From JBBRYB01 sp038238115 (lineage in GTDB: Bacteria > Actinomycetota > Actinomycetes > Propionibacteriales > Nocardioidaceae), in assembly GCA_038238115.1 (NCBI GenBank), contig JBBRYB010000016.1, forward strand, positions 23,034 through 87,033: 64,000 nt of DNA, read 5' to 3'. The notes beneath the pieces were generated by a model. That model made no database searches. It had not been told where the DNA came from and saw only the letters and a program-made list of their open reading frames with translations. Shown in pieces: positions 1-8,524 of the stretch. Position numbers and translations under genes: made by a program. Numbering within the stretch: position 1 is the first letter of the stretch; the number at the start of each line of letters is the position of its first letter.

Positions 1-624
1 GTCCCCGGTGAGCAGATGCGCCGGGGCGGTGTCACCTCAGAGAAGGCTCGGGCGATGGCTGCCGCGCTCAAGGCACTGCTCTCGGCCGCACCGCCTGACG
101 TGCTAGCGACGTTGCCGCCGCGGTTGTGGCATCCCCAGGAAGCGGTCGAGTCTCTGCGTTCGTGGAGCGCCCCCACCCTTGCCCCGGCGGCCATCGATCA
201 GACGGTGTCGCGGGCGTATGCCGTCGGAGCAGCCCTGCTGCGTGCACCCTGGTGGGACTCGTTCGCGCGTGCGGCCCCACCGGCCATCCTCGGTCATGCC
301 GACGGCAACCTCGACAACGTGATCTGGGATGGCCGCGGCTGCCGGCTCGTCGACTTCGAGGACTCCGGTCGCAGCGACCTCGCCTGGGAACTCGCCGACG
401 TCGTCGAGCATCTGTCCGGCTCGCTCGACGACACTTTCGACGCGGCTGGCTTTCTGACGCACTTCGAGCTGACCGCGGCCGAGGCCACCCGGCTCGAGCA
501 GGCGCGCTGCGTCCACGCCTTCCACTGGCTGCTCATGCTGCTGCCCGCAGGCCGGGCCCAGGACCGAAACCCGCCCGGCACGCTCGAGTGGCAGGCTCAG
601 CGATTCCTCGACCGGCTGGCCTGA
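1..624 (+). CDS. Phosphotransferase (APH/ChoK-like kinase), 5' truncated by window edge
   Basis: The frame is open to base 1, so the N-terminal lobe with the ATP-binding loop lies outside the window. The visible part is the C-terminal kinase lobe of the aminoglycoside/choline phosphotransferase fold. It has a Brenner-type catalytic segment GHADGNLDNVIW, with A in place of the usual G (HAD for HGD) and Asn for metal binding, followed by the metal-binding Asp in LVDFEDSG. Family members phosphorylate small hydroxylated or amino substrates with ATP in the cytoplasm; the substrate cannot be read from sequence. An ATG at 16 could be mistaken for the start, but the preceding codons (VPGEQ) resemble the strand upstream of it in this family. 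It converges with and overlaps the NERD gene by 28 bp. Confidence 0.8.
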   Translation, partial: VPGEQMRRGGVTSEKARAMAAALKALLSAAPPDVLATLPPRLWHPQEAVESLRSWSAPTLAPAAIDQTVSRAYAVGAALLRAPWWDSFARAAPPAILGHADGNLDNVIWDGRGCRLVDFEDSGRSDLAWELADVVEHLSGSLDDTFDAAGFLTHFELTAAEATRLEQARCVHAFHWLLMLLPAGRAQDRNPPGTLEWQAQRFLDRLA

Positions 625-1172
625 GCTGGCTCGACCCAGGTCGTCGGTCGGCGAGCATATTCGCAGATCCGCTCGACGCCGTACGACGTCCACTGGTTCT
701 CGCGACGACGCAGCCAGCGTACGGCGGCACGAGGCGTAGTGACCTGGACGAGCCCGTCGGCCGGCTGCTGGCCGACGTCGAACCTGGTGTCTCCGACGAT
801 CACCACCAGGCCCACGACGGGCACCTGGAAGCCAACCTGGGCGCTGAGCAACCGGCTGGCTCGAGCCGCCTCGAGGCGGCCGTCGCGCATGGGGTGAACC
901 CGCTGTCCGTGAACCATGATCGTGTCTTCGCCCAGCCAGACCGACTCGCTCGCGTGGTGGCTGCTGTTGACGGTGTAGACACCGCGCCGCCCGACCACGA
1001 GATGGTCGATCTCGCGGTCGCCCATATCACGGTGGTCGATGTCGCCACCGGGGCCACCGACGGGAATGGAGTGCAGCACCTGCCAGTCGCTGCCGAGCCG
1101 CTGGAGGAACATCCCCCGGCGCCCGGCGAGAGACCAGCCCTCGTCCGCAACCCGTAGCTCAGTCGTCGTCAT
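597..1172 (-). CDS. NERD (nuclease-related) domain protein
   Basis: A protein of 191 residues if translation starts at the ATG at 1172 (MTTTELRVADEG); an upstream in-frame start at 1265 would add 31 residues lacking domain character. The core GGDIDHRDMGDREIDHLVVG followed by RRGVYTVNSSHH matches the NERD pattern, in which a conserved Asp and a 'DHLVVGxxGVFxI(N/D)xK' strand form a degenerate restriction-endonuclease-like fold. The usual Lys after the strand is Ser here (VNSSHH), so nuclease activity is doubtful. Function is unknown; NERD proteins are usually small cytoplasmic or DNA-associated proteins. Convergent with the upstream kinase gene. Confidence 0.7.
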   Translation of the reverse strand: MTTTELRVADEGWSLAGRRGMFLQRLGSDWQVLHSIPVGGPGGDIDHRDMGDREIDHLVVGRRGVYTVNSSHHASESVWLGEDTIMVHGQRVHPMRDGRLEAARASRLLSAQVGFQVPVVGLVVIVGDTRFDVGQQPADGLVQVTTPRAAVRWLRRRENQWTSYGVERICEYARRPTTWVEPAQASRSRNR

Positions 1173-1562
1173 CCGTCCCCGATCGTCGTAAACAACGCTA
1201 ACCAGCCCGAGACCCGGACATACCCCAACACGCCGCGGATGGTCCGGTTGGACACCCGAGTTCACCCGAACGGCGCCTCGACATGGTCACTTCGCACTAG
1301 GAGGGCCATCGCCGCCCGCACCAAGCAGCCGTCAGTGGCATTCAGGTATGCCGTCAGGGTTCGACGCCGGCAGTCGCGGCGCTGAACTCGAGATGGTTCT
1401 CGCGAGCTCGCGGTCGCCGCGGAGCGGACCGGTGAGCAGCTGTGACTCGGCCATCGTGGCTGCGAGCCCTTCGCACGGGGCGCGGTGTCGCCGCTTTGCG
1501 ATGCGCCCACTAGCCACGCTTGCGTCATTAGCTACTCGGCGCGGTGTATGCGTATGTGCCAG
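1173..1562. other. Intergenic stretch, no supported gene
   Basis: Between the NERD gene and the broken toxin gene. Several overlapping frames are open on both strands, but none has a convincing start, ribosome site or recognisable domain. The bases next to the toxin remnant are probably decayed sequence connected with its loss. Confidence 0.5.
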
Positions 1563-1839
1563 ATCGAGGAGACGCGCGATCCCTGCTTCGTCAGGGAGCA
1601 CATGACCGATGTCCAGCAGGCGCCCGAACGCGCGATCGGACGACACGACAGCATCGGCACCGGCATCGAGCGCCGCCGCCGCCGGCACGGCGTCGAACGC
1701 CCCTGAATGACCGCGACGGTGGTGCTGGCACGGACGCGTCCTGACCGGATTGCTTCCACGAGCAGGCGGCACGGCTCACGATAAGGAAATGGTCGGGTCC
1801 CACCGCATAGACCAAGACGGTGGTATCGAGCACGATCAT
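1563..1839 (-). pseudogene. Broken PIN-domain toxin (VapC-like), frameshifts plus internal deletion
   Basis: The gene starts well: ATG at 1839 gives MIVLDTTVLVYAVGPDH, with the first PIN-domain Asp. After about 17 codons the reading moves to another frame (YREPCRLLVEAIRSGR, then ASTTVAVIQ). At about 1710 it jumps to the third frame (GAFDAVPAAAALDAGADAVV, then SSDRAFGRLLDIGHVLPDEA). The central part of the domain, normally some 40-45 residues that include the second catalytic acid after VIQ, is missing. The last two acidic residues (in FDA and SSD) survive. All three frames are on the minus strand and in order, so this is one decayed gene. The start overlaps the antitoxin stop (ATGA), as in vapBC operons. 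Confidence 0.85.
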
Positions 1840-2078
1840 CCGCGACCGCGCAGGTCGTCGTCCCGCTCGTCCAGCAGGTCATCGGCTGCAGGCACTTCCA
1901 TGGCAGGGGCTGCCAGGAAGCGGCTCGCCGCAGCACTGCGACGCTGTCCGCCTGGTTCGAGGCTTCGATCGATGGCGTCGCGGATCACTGCGGCCACCGA
2001 GATCCGCTGCTGCCGCGCCACGGCGGCCATCCTCTGGTGGCGCTCCTCGTCCAGCAGCAACTGCAGGCGTCGGTCCAT
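1836..2078 (-). CDS. Ribbon-helix-helix antitoxin (VapB-like)
   Basis: An intact protein of about 80 residues. The N-terminus MDRRLQLLLDEERHQRMAAV, followed by ARQQRISVAAVIRDAIDRSL, is a typical ribbon-helix-helix DNA-binding domain (beta strand RLQLLL, helix DEERHQRMAAVARQQ, turn, helix VAAVIRDAIDRSL). The acidic C-terminal tail (EVPAADDLLDERDDDLRGRG) is the sort of segment that wraps around the toxin. The start at 2078 is preferred because an inverted repeat lies just upstream; ATGs at 2090 and 2084 are alternatives. The next gene is the broken PIN toxin, so the antitoxin has no functional cognate partner here and may remain only as a DNA-binding regulator. Confidence 0.75.
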   Translation of the reverse strand: MDRRLQLLLDEERHQRMAAVARQQRISVAAVIRDAIDRSLEPGGQRRSAAASRFLAAPAMEVPAADDLLDERDDDLRGRG

Positions 2079-2082
2079 CACC

Positions 2083-2106
2083 ATGCACATACATCAGCAT
2101 GTGCAT
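2083..2106 (-). promoter_or_regulatory. Inverted repeat, likely vapBC autoregulatory operator
   Basis: ATGCACAT (2083-2090) and ATGTGCAT (2099-2106) are perfect 8-bp inverted arms separated by 8 bp, placed immediately upstream of the antitoxin start at 2078. RHH antitoxins normally bind such palindromes in their own promoter. The binding role is inferred from position and symmetry. Confidence 0.55.
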
Positions 2107-2134
2107 ACTTGGCGCAGAGACGGCGCCGACAGGA

Positions 2135-2171
2135 GTGGGGCCCCTCAAAGTATGAGTTTGAGGGGCCCCAC
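2135..2171. terminator. Perfect 15-bp stem, 7-nt loop hairpin
   Basis: GTGGGGCCCCTCAAA (2135-2149), loop GTATGAG, then TTTGAGGGGCCCCAC (2157-2171). All 15 pairs match. No U-tract follows on either strand, so if it ends transcription it is a U-less actinobacterial-type terminator. It lies upstream of the antitoxin gene and could insulate that operon. Confidence 0.6.
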
Positions 2172-2523
2172 CATGTAGGTCGAAGTGCTGTGACGTCTCC
2201 GGCCTCTCGGTCGATCCGTCAGACCCCACCAGCCTCGTCACCGGCTGACGCAGTGGGTTTCCCCACCGTCTGGATCCTCGGTTTCCGTCCGACCCGCTCT
2301 TCCTTGCGAAAGGGCGTGACAGATGTCTACTCGCCTTTGTGGCGGTCCCACAACCCTTCCAGGCAAGGAAGTTGAGAAATTTCTCGCCGTCGGCGTGTCG
2401 TCCACAGAAGTGTCGCCGTCATCCACCGAACGACGCGGTTTCTCCACACATCCATGCACAGCCTGCGACCCAGCTCGGTGGGCGTCAGCCCGCAAGGCCC
2501 GCCATCAGCGGCCGGCAGCACAC
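2172..2523. other. Intergenic stretch, no supported gene
   Basis: About 350 bp between the hairpin and the membrane-protein stop. The minus-strand frame 2238-2495 is open but its composition and lack of a start context do not support a gene. Nothing else is recognised. Confidence 0.5.
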
Positions 2524-3096
2524 TCAGCCGTGGGGTGGCCGACGTACTCCCGGCTGGTGATCCGGGGCCAGCTCACGCACGTACGTCCTCCAGCGCCGCT
2601 CGTCCAGGTTGCGGGCTGCGCCCGCGCCCCCGGCGGCGACATACAGCAAGATCTCGACCACTGCCAGGACGTACCAGATGTCGTCGGAGCCGGATCCGAG
2701 GCCAGCCTGTTGCAGGCGTTGGACCGCCGTGTCGGCGCTGAAGAGCACCTGGACGCTGGGCAGGACGACCACCAGCGGCAGCACCTTCCAGCTGGCGCGC
2801 GCCGCATAGAACATCGGGTAGGCCAGCAGCCCGCCGGCGACGAACCACTCGGGGCGGATGAAGTCACGGCTGTCGCCGTGGCCATAGATCGTCGACACTG
2901 AGGGGACGCTCAGCGCGGCCACCGCAAGGGCGCCCACCAGGACAACGGCCGTCCAGACCGCTGGCCGGCACATCTCCCAGGCGGTTGTCTGCGAACCGTC
3001 GTCGGCCGTGGCCACGTCGTCGATTGTCGTCTGGACTGGATCTATGCACCAGTCGTGCGCCGTTCCGGCATCCAGTCGTGACCGAAATGCAATCAT
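2524..3096 (-). CDS. Predicted membrane protein of unknown function
   Basis: 190 residues from the ATG at 3096; an internal ATG at 2973 (MCRPAVWTAVVLV) is an alternative start just before the first membrane segment. Hydrophobic stretches at about residues 46-66 (VWTAVVLVGALAVAALSV), 85-98 (WFVAGGLLAYPMFY), 104-118 (VLPLVVVLPSVQVLF) and 140-155 (IWYVLAVVEILLYVAA) suggest four membrane helices and a basic cytoplasmic tail. No family is recognised. Transcribed divergently from the DUF3516 helicase with about 120 bp between starts. Confidence 0.6.
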   Translation of the reverse strand: MIAFRSRLDAGTAHDWCIDPVQTTIDDVATADDGSQTTAWEMCRPAVWTAVVLVGALAVAALSVPSVSTIYGHGDSRDFIRPEWFVAGGLLAYPMFYAARASWKVLPLVVVLPSVQVLFSADTAVQRLQQAGLGSGSDDIWYVLAVVEILLYVAAGGAGAARNLDERRWRTYVRELAPDHQPGVRRPPHG

Positions 3097-3217
3097 CCGG
3101 TCGGCCCCTGCTGAGGGGGAGCGTGAGGCGGCGGTTGAGGGACGCGTGAGGCGGTGCGCTGATCACCACGACGGCTTGCTTCGCTGCGCCGACCCGACGC
3201 GGCACGATGGATCCACC

Positions 3218-5764
3218 ATGTCGCCTGCCGCTCCTTTGCCGCTGCTCGCCCGTCTGCCCGACGATCCGACGCCGGACACGCTCTTCGACGCCTTCGAGTC
3301 GTGGGCGACCGACTCCGGACTCGCGCTCTACCCGGCCCAGACCGAGGCGTTGATCGAGATCGTCGACGGCGCCAACGTTGTGCTGGCGACGCCCACCGGC
3401 TCTGGCAAGAGTCTTGTCGCGGCGGGCGCGCACTTCGCTGCGTTCGCCGAGGGCCGGCGCAGCTTCTATACAGCGCCAATCAAGGCGCTCGTGTCGGAGA
3501 AGTTCTTCGCGCTCTGTGACATGTTCGGGCCGGAGAACGTCGGCATGCTCACCGGAGACGCCACGGTCAACCCGGGCGCACCGATCATCACCGCGACCGC
3601 GGAGGTGCTGGCCAACCAGGCGCTACGCGAGGGCTCAGCGGCCGACGTCGGGCTGGTCGTCATGGACGAGTTCCACTTCTACGCCGAGCCCGACCGTGGC
3701 TGGGCGTGGCAGATTCCGCTGCTCGAGCTCAGCCGCGCCCAGTTCCTCCTCATGTCGGCGACCCTCGGGGACATGTCGCGCTTCGAGGCCGACCTCGTGC
3801 GACGCACCGGCCGCCGGACAACGATCGTGAGCTCCACCGAGCGACCGGTCCCGCTGCACTTCAGCTACGTCGCCACCCCTGTCCACGAGACGCTCGAGGA
3901 ACTGCTGAGCACACACCAGGCACCGGTGTATGTCGTGCACTTCACGCAGGCCGAGGCGCTGGAGCGCGCGCAGGCGTTGTCGAGCCTGCCGCTGGCGAGC
4001 CGAGCCGAGCGCGACGAGATCGCCGCTGTGATCGGCAACTTCCGCTTCATGGCCGGTTTCGGGCGCACGTTGTCGCGCCTGATCCGCCACGGCATCGGCG
4101 TGCACCATGCGGGCATGCTGCCGCGTTACCGCCGCCTCGTCGAGACACTGGCCCAGGCCGGTCTGCTCAAGGTCATCTGCGGCACCGACACGCTCGGCGT
4201 CGGTATCAACGTGCCGATCCGCACAGTCGTCTTCACCGGACTCACCAAGTACGACGGCCTGCGGACCCGACATCTGCGCGCCCGTGAGTTCCACCAGATC
4301 GCCGGGCGGGCCGGACGGGCCGGCTTCGACACGTTCGGCAGCGTGGTCGTGCAGGCGCCGGAGCACGAGGTCGAGAACGCGCGACTGGTCAAGAAGGCCG
4401 CAGACGACCCCAAGAAGCTACGCCGGATCCAGCGCAAGAAGGCCCCCGAGGGCAGCGTGGGCTGGAGCGAATCGACGTTCGAGCGGCTCGTCGCCGCCGA
4501 CCCGGAGGCGTTGACGTCGAGCTTCACCGTCACTCACTCCATGCTGCTCAACGTGGTGGCCCGGCCGGGCGATCCGTTCACCGCAATGAGACGGCTGCTG
4601 ACCGACAACCACGAGGACGCGGCGGCGCAGCGGCGTCACATCCGGCACGCCATCGCGATCAGCCGGGCCCTGATCGCGGGCGGAGTCGTGGAGCGCCTCA
4701 CCGAGCCGGCCGCGGACGGCCGGGGCGTGCGGCTGACGGTCGACCTTCAGGCCAACTTCGCCCTCGACCAGCCGTTATCGCCGCTTGCCGTGGCGGTGTT
4801 CGACCTGCTGCACCCCGAGCAGCCGACCTACGCCCTGGACGTCGTCTCGGTGATCGAGGCGACGCTCGAGGACCCGAGGCAGATAGTGGCCGCGCAGTTG
4901 TCCAAGGCGAGAGGCGAGGCCGTGGCCGCGATGAAGGCCGAGGGCATCGACTACGACGAGCGCCTCGAGCTGCTCGACGAGATCAGGGCGCCGCGCCCGC
5001 TGGCGGAACTCCTGGAGGCCGCCTTCGAGTCCTATCGCACAGGACACCCGTGGGTCGCCGACCACGCGCTGCGGCCGAAGTCAGTGGTGCGCGACATGTA
5101 CGAGCGCGCGATGACGTTCGTCGAGTACGTCGGTTTCTACGGCCTCGCCCGCTCGGAGGGGCTCGTGCTGCGCTACCTGACCGACGCCTACCGGGCCTTG
5201 CGCCACACGGTCCCGGACGCCGCGCGCACAGACGAGCTCGACGACCTGGTCGCATGGCTGGGCGAGCTCGTCCGCCAGGTCGACTCGTCACTGCTTGACG
5301 AGTGGGAGGCACTGGCATCCGGCGTCGATGCGCTTGCCGCTGACAGCGCGGCAGCCGTGCGCCCACCGGTCGACTCGGTGGCGCCGCCCGTCACCGCCAA
5401 CGAGGGGGCCTTTCGCGTGCTGGTGCGCAACGCGATGTATCGGCGGATCGAGCTCGCGGCGCGGCGGGACTGGACAACCCTCGGCGAGCTGGACGCCGAC
5501 GCCGGTTGGGACGCAGCGGCGTGGGAGTCGGCGCTGTCGCCGTACTGGAGCGAGCACGACGTGCTACTCACTGATGCGGACGCCCGTGGGCCGGGCCTGC
5601 TCATGCTCGACGTGAAGGGCGAACCCGGGGTATGGCGGGCGCGGCAGATCCTGCACGACCCGGAGCAGCATCACGACTGGAGCATCAACGCGGTCATTGA
5701 ACTCGCGGCCTCCGACGCGGCGGGTCAGGCGGTCGTGCGCGTTACTGACGTTGGAATGCTGTGA
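3218..5764 (+). CDS. Ski2-like DEAD/DEAH-box helicase with C-terminal DUF3516
   Basis: 848 residues from the ATG at 3218. The open frame extends upstream to 3008, but those codons lack domain character. Motifs in order: Gln at 41 in a Q-motif-like position, Walker A ATPTGSGKS (57-65), motif Ia TAPIKAL, motif II DEFH (150-153) in a DExH pattern, motif III SAT (180-182), and motif VI HQIAGRAGRAG (359-369). The C-terminal half fits DUF3516, which accompanies this actinobacterial helicase family. Members are SF2 motors related to Ski2/Mtr4, presumably ATP-driven RNA or DNA unwinding enzymes in the cytoplasm; the substrate is not established from sequence. Confidence 0.9.
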   Translation: MSPAAPLPLLARLPDDPTPDTLFDAFESWATDSGLALYPAQTEALIEIVDGANVVLATPTGSGKSLVAAGAHFAAFAEGRRSFYTAPIKALVSEKFFALCDMFGPENVGMLTGDATVNPGAPIITATAEVLANQALREGSAADVGLVVMDEFHFYAEPDRGWAWQIPLLELSRAQFLLMSATLGDMSRFEADLVRRTGRRTTIVSSTERPVPLHFSYVATPVHETLEELLSTHQAPVYVVHFTQAEALERAQALSSLPLASRAERDEIAAVIGNFRFMAGFGRTLSRLIRHGIGVHHAGMLPRYRRLVETLAQAGLLKVICGTDTLGVGINVPIRTVVFTGLTKYDGLRTRHLRAREFHQIAGRAGRAGFDTFGSVVVQAPEHEVENARLVKKAADDPKKLRRIQRKKAPEGSVGWSESTFERLVAADPEALTSSFTVTHSMLLNVVARPGDPFTAMRRLLTDNHEDAAAQRRHIRHAIAISRALIAGGVVERLTEPAADGRGVRLTVDLQANFALDQPLSPLAVAVFDLLHPEQPTYALDVVSVIEATLEDPRQIVAAQLSKARGEAVAAMKAEGIDYDERLELLDEIRAPRPLAELLEAAFESYRTGHPWVADHALRPKSVVRDMYERAMTFVEYVGFYGLARSEGLVLRYLTDAYRALRHTVPDAARTDELDDLVAWLGELVRQVDSSLLDEWEALASGVDALAADSAAAVRPPVDSVAPPVTANEGAFRVLVRNAMYRRIELAARRDWTTLGELDADAGWDAAAWESALSPYWSEHDVLLTDADARGPGLLMLDVKGEPGVWRARQILHDPEQHHDWSINAVIELAASDAAGQAVVRVTDVGML

Positions 5765-5836
5765 GCGGCTGCGACGCCGACGACTTCCGGGGGCGCAGAA
5801 GGAAGCGAAAGCAGTGCAGACTAGTCCTGACGAGCC

Positions 5837-6418
5837 ATGGACGATGTCGAGCAACGCATCAACTCGGCCTTCGCGGCGGTACGTCGCGAGGCGTTTCTCC
5901 CCACGGACCAGCGCGGCCACGCCGGGGAGGACCGACCGTTGCCCATCGGCCACGGGCAGACCAACTCGCAGCCGACGACGGTTCGGAACATGCTCCGCCT
6001 GCTCGATCCGCGACCGGGCCAGCACGTGCTCGACGTGGGCAGCGGCTCGGGGTGGGCGGCAGCGCTGCTCGGGGTCCTCGTCGGCCCGACAGGGCAGGTG
6101 TACGGGGTAGAACTCGTACCAGAGCTGGTCGAGCTGGGACAGGGCAACCTGGCTGCGTTCCCCCTGTCCTGGGTCAGAATTCAGCCCGCCGATGCCGATA
6201 CGCTGGGGCTGCCCGCATGCGCGCCCTACGACCGTATCCTGGTTTCGGCCGGCGCTCGTCGGCTACCTCGCGTGCTTATCCACCAGCTGGCCCGCCCCGG
6301 GCGGATGGTCATCCCCGTCCGGGACCGGCTCAACGTGGTGGAGCGGGATAACCGAGGACGCACTCACCTGCGCAAGGTCGGCCACTACGCTTTCGTTCCC
6401 TTGAAAGAACGGCGCTGA
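5837..6418 (+). CDS. pcm: Protein-L-isoaspartate O-methyltransferase-like protein
   Basis: 193 residues. The N-terminus LPIGHGQTNSQPTTV is the PIMT signature region (substrate and SAM binding) and LDVGSGSGWAAALLG is the class I SAM motif. The family uses S-adenosylmethionine to methylate isoaspartyl residues in damaged proteins, starting their repair to Asp. It is slightly short against the usual 200-220 residues but keeps the full core through to KVGHYAFVPL. It begins 73 bp after the helicase stop on the same strand and may be cotranscribed. No strong ribosome site is visible; the start at 5837 is chosen because the protein aligns from MDDVEQRI. Confidence 0.85.
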   Translation: MDDVEQRINSAFAAVRREAFLPTDQRGHAGEDRPLPIGHGQTNSQPTTVRNMLRLLDPRPGQHVLDVGSGSGWAAALLGVLVGPTGQVYGVELVPELVELGQGNLAAFPLSWVRIQPADADTLGLPACAPYDRILVSAGARRLPRVLIHQLARPGRMVIPVRDRLNVVERDNRGRTHLRKVGHYAFVPLKERR

Positions 6419-6448
6419 GCCTGCGCTGAGCCACGGCTGGCTGGACGG

Positions 6449-6640
6449 TCAGCCCTGCGGCGCGGGCTCCACGACGCAGTCGGGACCGGGAAACATGACG
6501 CTTTCATGGCCGTCGGGCCATCTCACCAGGTACGGCGGCCCGCCGTCTCTGCCTTGCACCTCGATGATCTCCGCGACATGGTCGCCCGCGCCGACCTTCT
6601 TCCCGCGCACGTGCAGAAGCTGTCCAACGTGTGCTTGCAA
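6449..6640 (-). CDS. DUF1918 small protein
   Basis: About 63 residues. The body HVGQLLHVRGKKVGAGDHV, followed by EIIEVQGRDGGPPYLVRW and DGHESVMFPGPD, matches the DUF1918 pattern common in actinomycetes, an SH3-like small beta-barrel protein of unknown role. A GTG at 6649 is possible, but a TTG at 6640 lies 8 bases after GGGAGG and gives the family-typical beginning (M)QAHVGQLL, so TTG is preferred. Convergent with pcm. Confidence 0.8.
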   Translation of the reverse strand: MQAHVGQLLHVRGKKVGAGDHVAEIIEVQGRDGGPPYLVRWPDGHESVMFPGPDCVVEPAPQG

Positions 6641-6736
6641 TTCAACCACCTCCCTCGGTCAAGGCTAAGCCTGTGTCGAACCGTTGCCCACCCCTCTCGC
6701 AGACGTCCTCGCCGGCTAGGCCGGCGCGTCGCACGG

Positions 6737-7438
6737 CTAGGTCAACAGCCACGCGGAGCCGAGTACGAGCGCACCCGTCGTCACGAGGAGGAAGACAACG
6801 ACCCACAGCAGCGCGGGCAACGGGGTGAGCCGAGCGAGCTGGTCGGCGTCAGAGCCGCGACTGCCCCGACGCCGCACGGCCTCCAGCTCGAGAACCGGAC
6901 GCGGCGCCGCCAGCAGCAGGAACCACGTCACCACGTGGGCGAAGACGACCTGCGCCTGCACATTGAGGCGCCAGGAGACGACGTACAGGACGGCGCCACT
7001 AGCAAGCACGGCCCACAACCCGAAGAAGTTCCTGATCTGGAGCAGCAGCAGCGCCAGGCATGCCAACAGCATCCAGAGCACGGCGATCGCATGATCGTCG
7101 GCGAGCAGCCAGGCGCATCCGAGGCCTAGCAGCGCGGGTCCGACATAGCCCGCGGCGGCCGTGACGATCATGCCTGGACCTGCCGGCCGTCCGGACGAGA
7201 CAGTGACACCGGAGCTGTCGGAGTGGAGCCGGATGCCCGACAGCCGTCGCCCGCACGCAGCGGCGGCTAGACCGTGGGCGCCCTCATGGGCGATCGTGAC
7301 CACATGTCGGGCAAGCGCCCACAGCGCCCGATTCCAGACAAGGACGGCTGCGGTCACCGCGGACAGCGCCAACCCGATCGTCGAGGGGGCCGGCTGGGTT
7401 GCGAGGATCCGGTGCCAGACGATCGCCACCGGTTCCAT
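6737..7438 (-). CDS. M50-family-like membrane metallopeptidase
   Basis: 233 residues from ATG 7438, which follows a good ribosome site (GGAGG). HEGAH (51-55) at the end of the second hydrophobic region is the zinc-binding HExxH motif of membrane-embedded peptidases, with His, His and the general-base Glu. Five to six hydrophobic segments follow. The M50B-like family in actinomycetes is uncharacterised; a role in intramembrane or membrane-protein processing is inferred. The third zinc ligand of classic site-2 proteases (an LDG-type Asp) is not obvious. It lies 41 bp downstream of the TrmH-like gene on the same strand. Confidence 0.75.
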   Translation of the reverse strand: MEPVAIVWHRILATQPAPSTIGLALSAVTAAVLVWNRALWALARHVVTIAHEGAHGLAAAACGRRLSGIRLHSDSSGVTVSSGRPAGPGMIVTAAAGYVGPALLGLGCAWLLADDHAIAVLWMLLACLALLLLQIRNFFGLWAVLASGAVLYVVSWRLNVQAQVVFAHVVTWFLLLAAPRPVLELEAVRRRGSRGSDADQLARLTPLPALLWVVVFLLVTTGALVLGSAWLLT

Positions 7439-7479
7439 GGTTTTCCCACCTCCTGCCCGGGCACCGTGCGCTGCACGGC

Positions 7480-8358
7480 TCACGATAGGCGGCGAAGCGT
7501 CCCCTCCCGCGTACGCCGCTGTCGCTCGGTGTCGATCTGCGCGCGTGCCTCGAAGAGCAAGATCGCCCCTGATGTCGCGACGTTGAGCGAGTCGGCTTGG
7601 CCCAGCATCGGGATCGACACTGTTCGGTGCGCCGGATCTCGCCACTCAGTGCACACGCCGCCGCCCTCTGAGCCCACGACGAACGCGGCAGGCGTTCGCG
7701 TGTAGTCCTGGTCGCGGTAGTGCCGAGGAGCGCCCGGGTCGGCGAGATAGAGCCTGAAGCCGCTCTCATCGAGCAGCCGCGTTGCTTGTCCCACCGACTC
7801 CATCTCCAGCACCGGTGTGGTCAATACGGTTCCCCGGCTCGCGGTGAAGACCTTCGGATGCGTGAGTCGCGCGATCGAGTTGGTGAGCACGAGGCAGTCG
7901 GCGCGGCAGGCGTCGACCGTACGGACAAGCGTCCCCAGGTTCCCGGCGTACTGGATACCGTCGGCGACGAGCGCTAGGCCGTTCACCGGCCGCACCAACG
8001 GCTGGGTCGTCCACTCCGGCAGCCTGACGACGGACACCATCGCGGGCGGGTTCACGCCTGGGGCAACCCGGGCGAGCGCACGCGGTGATATCTCGCAGGC
8101 GGAAGCGCAGCGCGCCGCGGCGGCTTCGACAACGGCGCAGATGTGCTGCGGCAGGCGGTCAGCACTCGGGCACCACAAGAACGACACCAGATCGGCGTCG
8201 GCCGCAAGCAGCCGCTGGTGGGCCCACAGCCCTTCGACGGCCATCAGCCTCTCGTCGCGAGCCACGAGGTTACGCCGAACGGCCGAGCATTGGCGGACCA
8301 GCGGGTGGCTGGAGCCGATCTGGGCGAGTCGCGGCGACTGCCGAAGCAGCGAAGCCAT
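7480..8358 (-). CDS. TrmH/SpoU-family RNA 2'-O-ribose methyltransferase
   Basis: 292 residues. The three SPOUT motifs are present: motif 1 IQYAGNLGTLVRT (family NxxNxGxxxRT), motif 2 FVVGSEGGGV and motif 3 IPMLGQADSLNVATSGAILL. These form the trefoil-knot SAM site and the catalytic Arg/Asn. An N-terminal substrate-binding region of about 120 residues precedes the catalytic domain, as in 23S rRNA methyltransferases such as RlmB/TsnR. Exact RNA target unknown. The motif 1 Pro (NPGN) is replaced (QYAGN), which is seen in some subfamilies. Followed by the M50-like gene after 41 bp. Confidence 0.85.
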   Translation of the reverse strand: MASLLRQSPRLAQIGSSHPLVRQCSAVRRNLVARDERLMAVEGLWAHQRLLAADADLVSFLWCPSADRLPQHICAVVEAAAARCASACEISPRALARVAPGVNPPAMVSVVRLPEWTTQPLVRPVNGLALVADGIQYAGNLGTLVRTVDACRADCLVLTNSIARLTHPKVFTASRGTVLTTPVLEMESVGQATRLLDESGFRLYLADPGAPRHYRDQDYTRTPAAFVVGSEGGGVCTEWRDPAHRTVSIPMLGQADSLNVATSGAILLFEARAQIDTERQRRTREGTLRRLS

Positions 8359-8524
8359 GGGATCCTCCGGGGCGGGCGAGTCTCACCAGACCGCCCTCGG
8401 CGGCTCGTTACCGCCTGGGGTCAGTCCTCGGCCGCCCAAGGGGGCGCCCGGCTGGCGTCACTCGGCTTTGCCCATGGGCGAAAGGCTACGGCCAGTCGCC
8501 CCGACGAGCATCCCGTTTTTGTGG

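Noticed and set aside
2238..2495. Possible small minus-strand gene in the gap before the membrane protein
   Set aside because: No ribosome site, no domain and charged random-looking composition.
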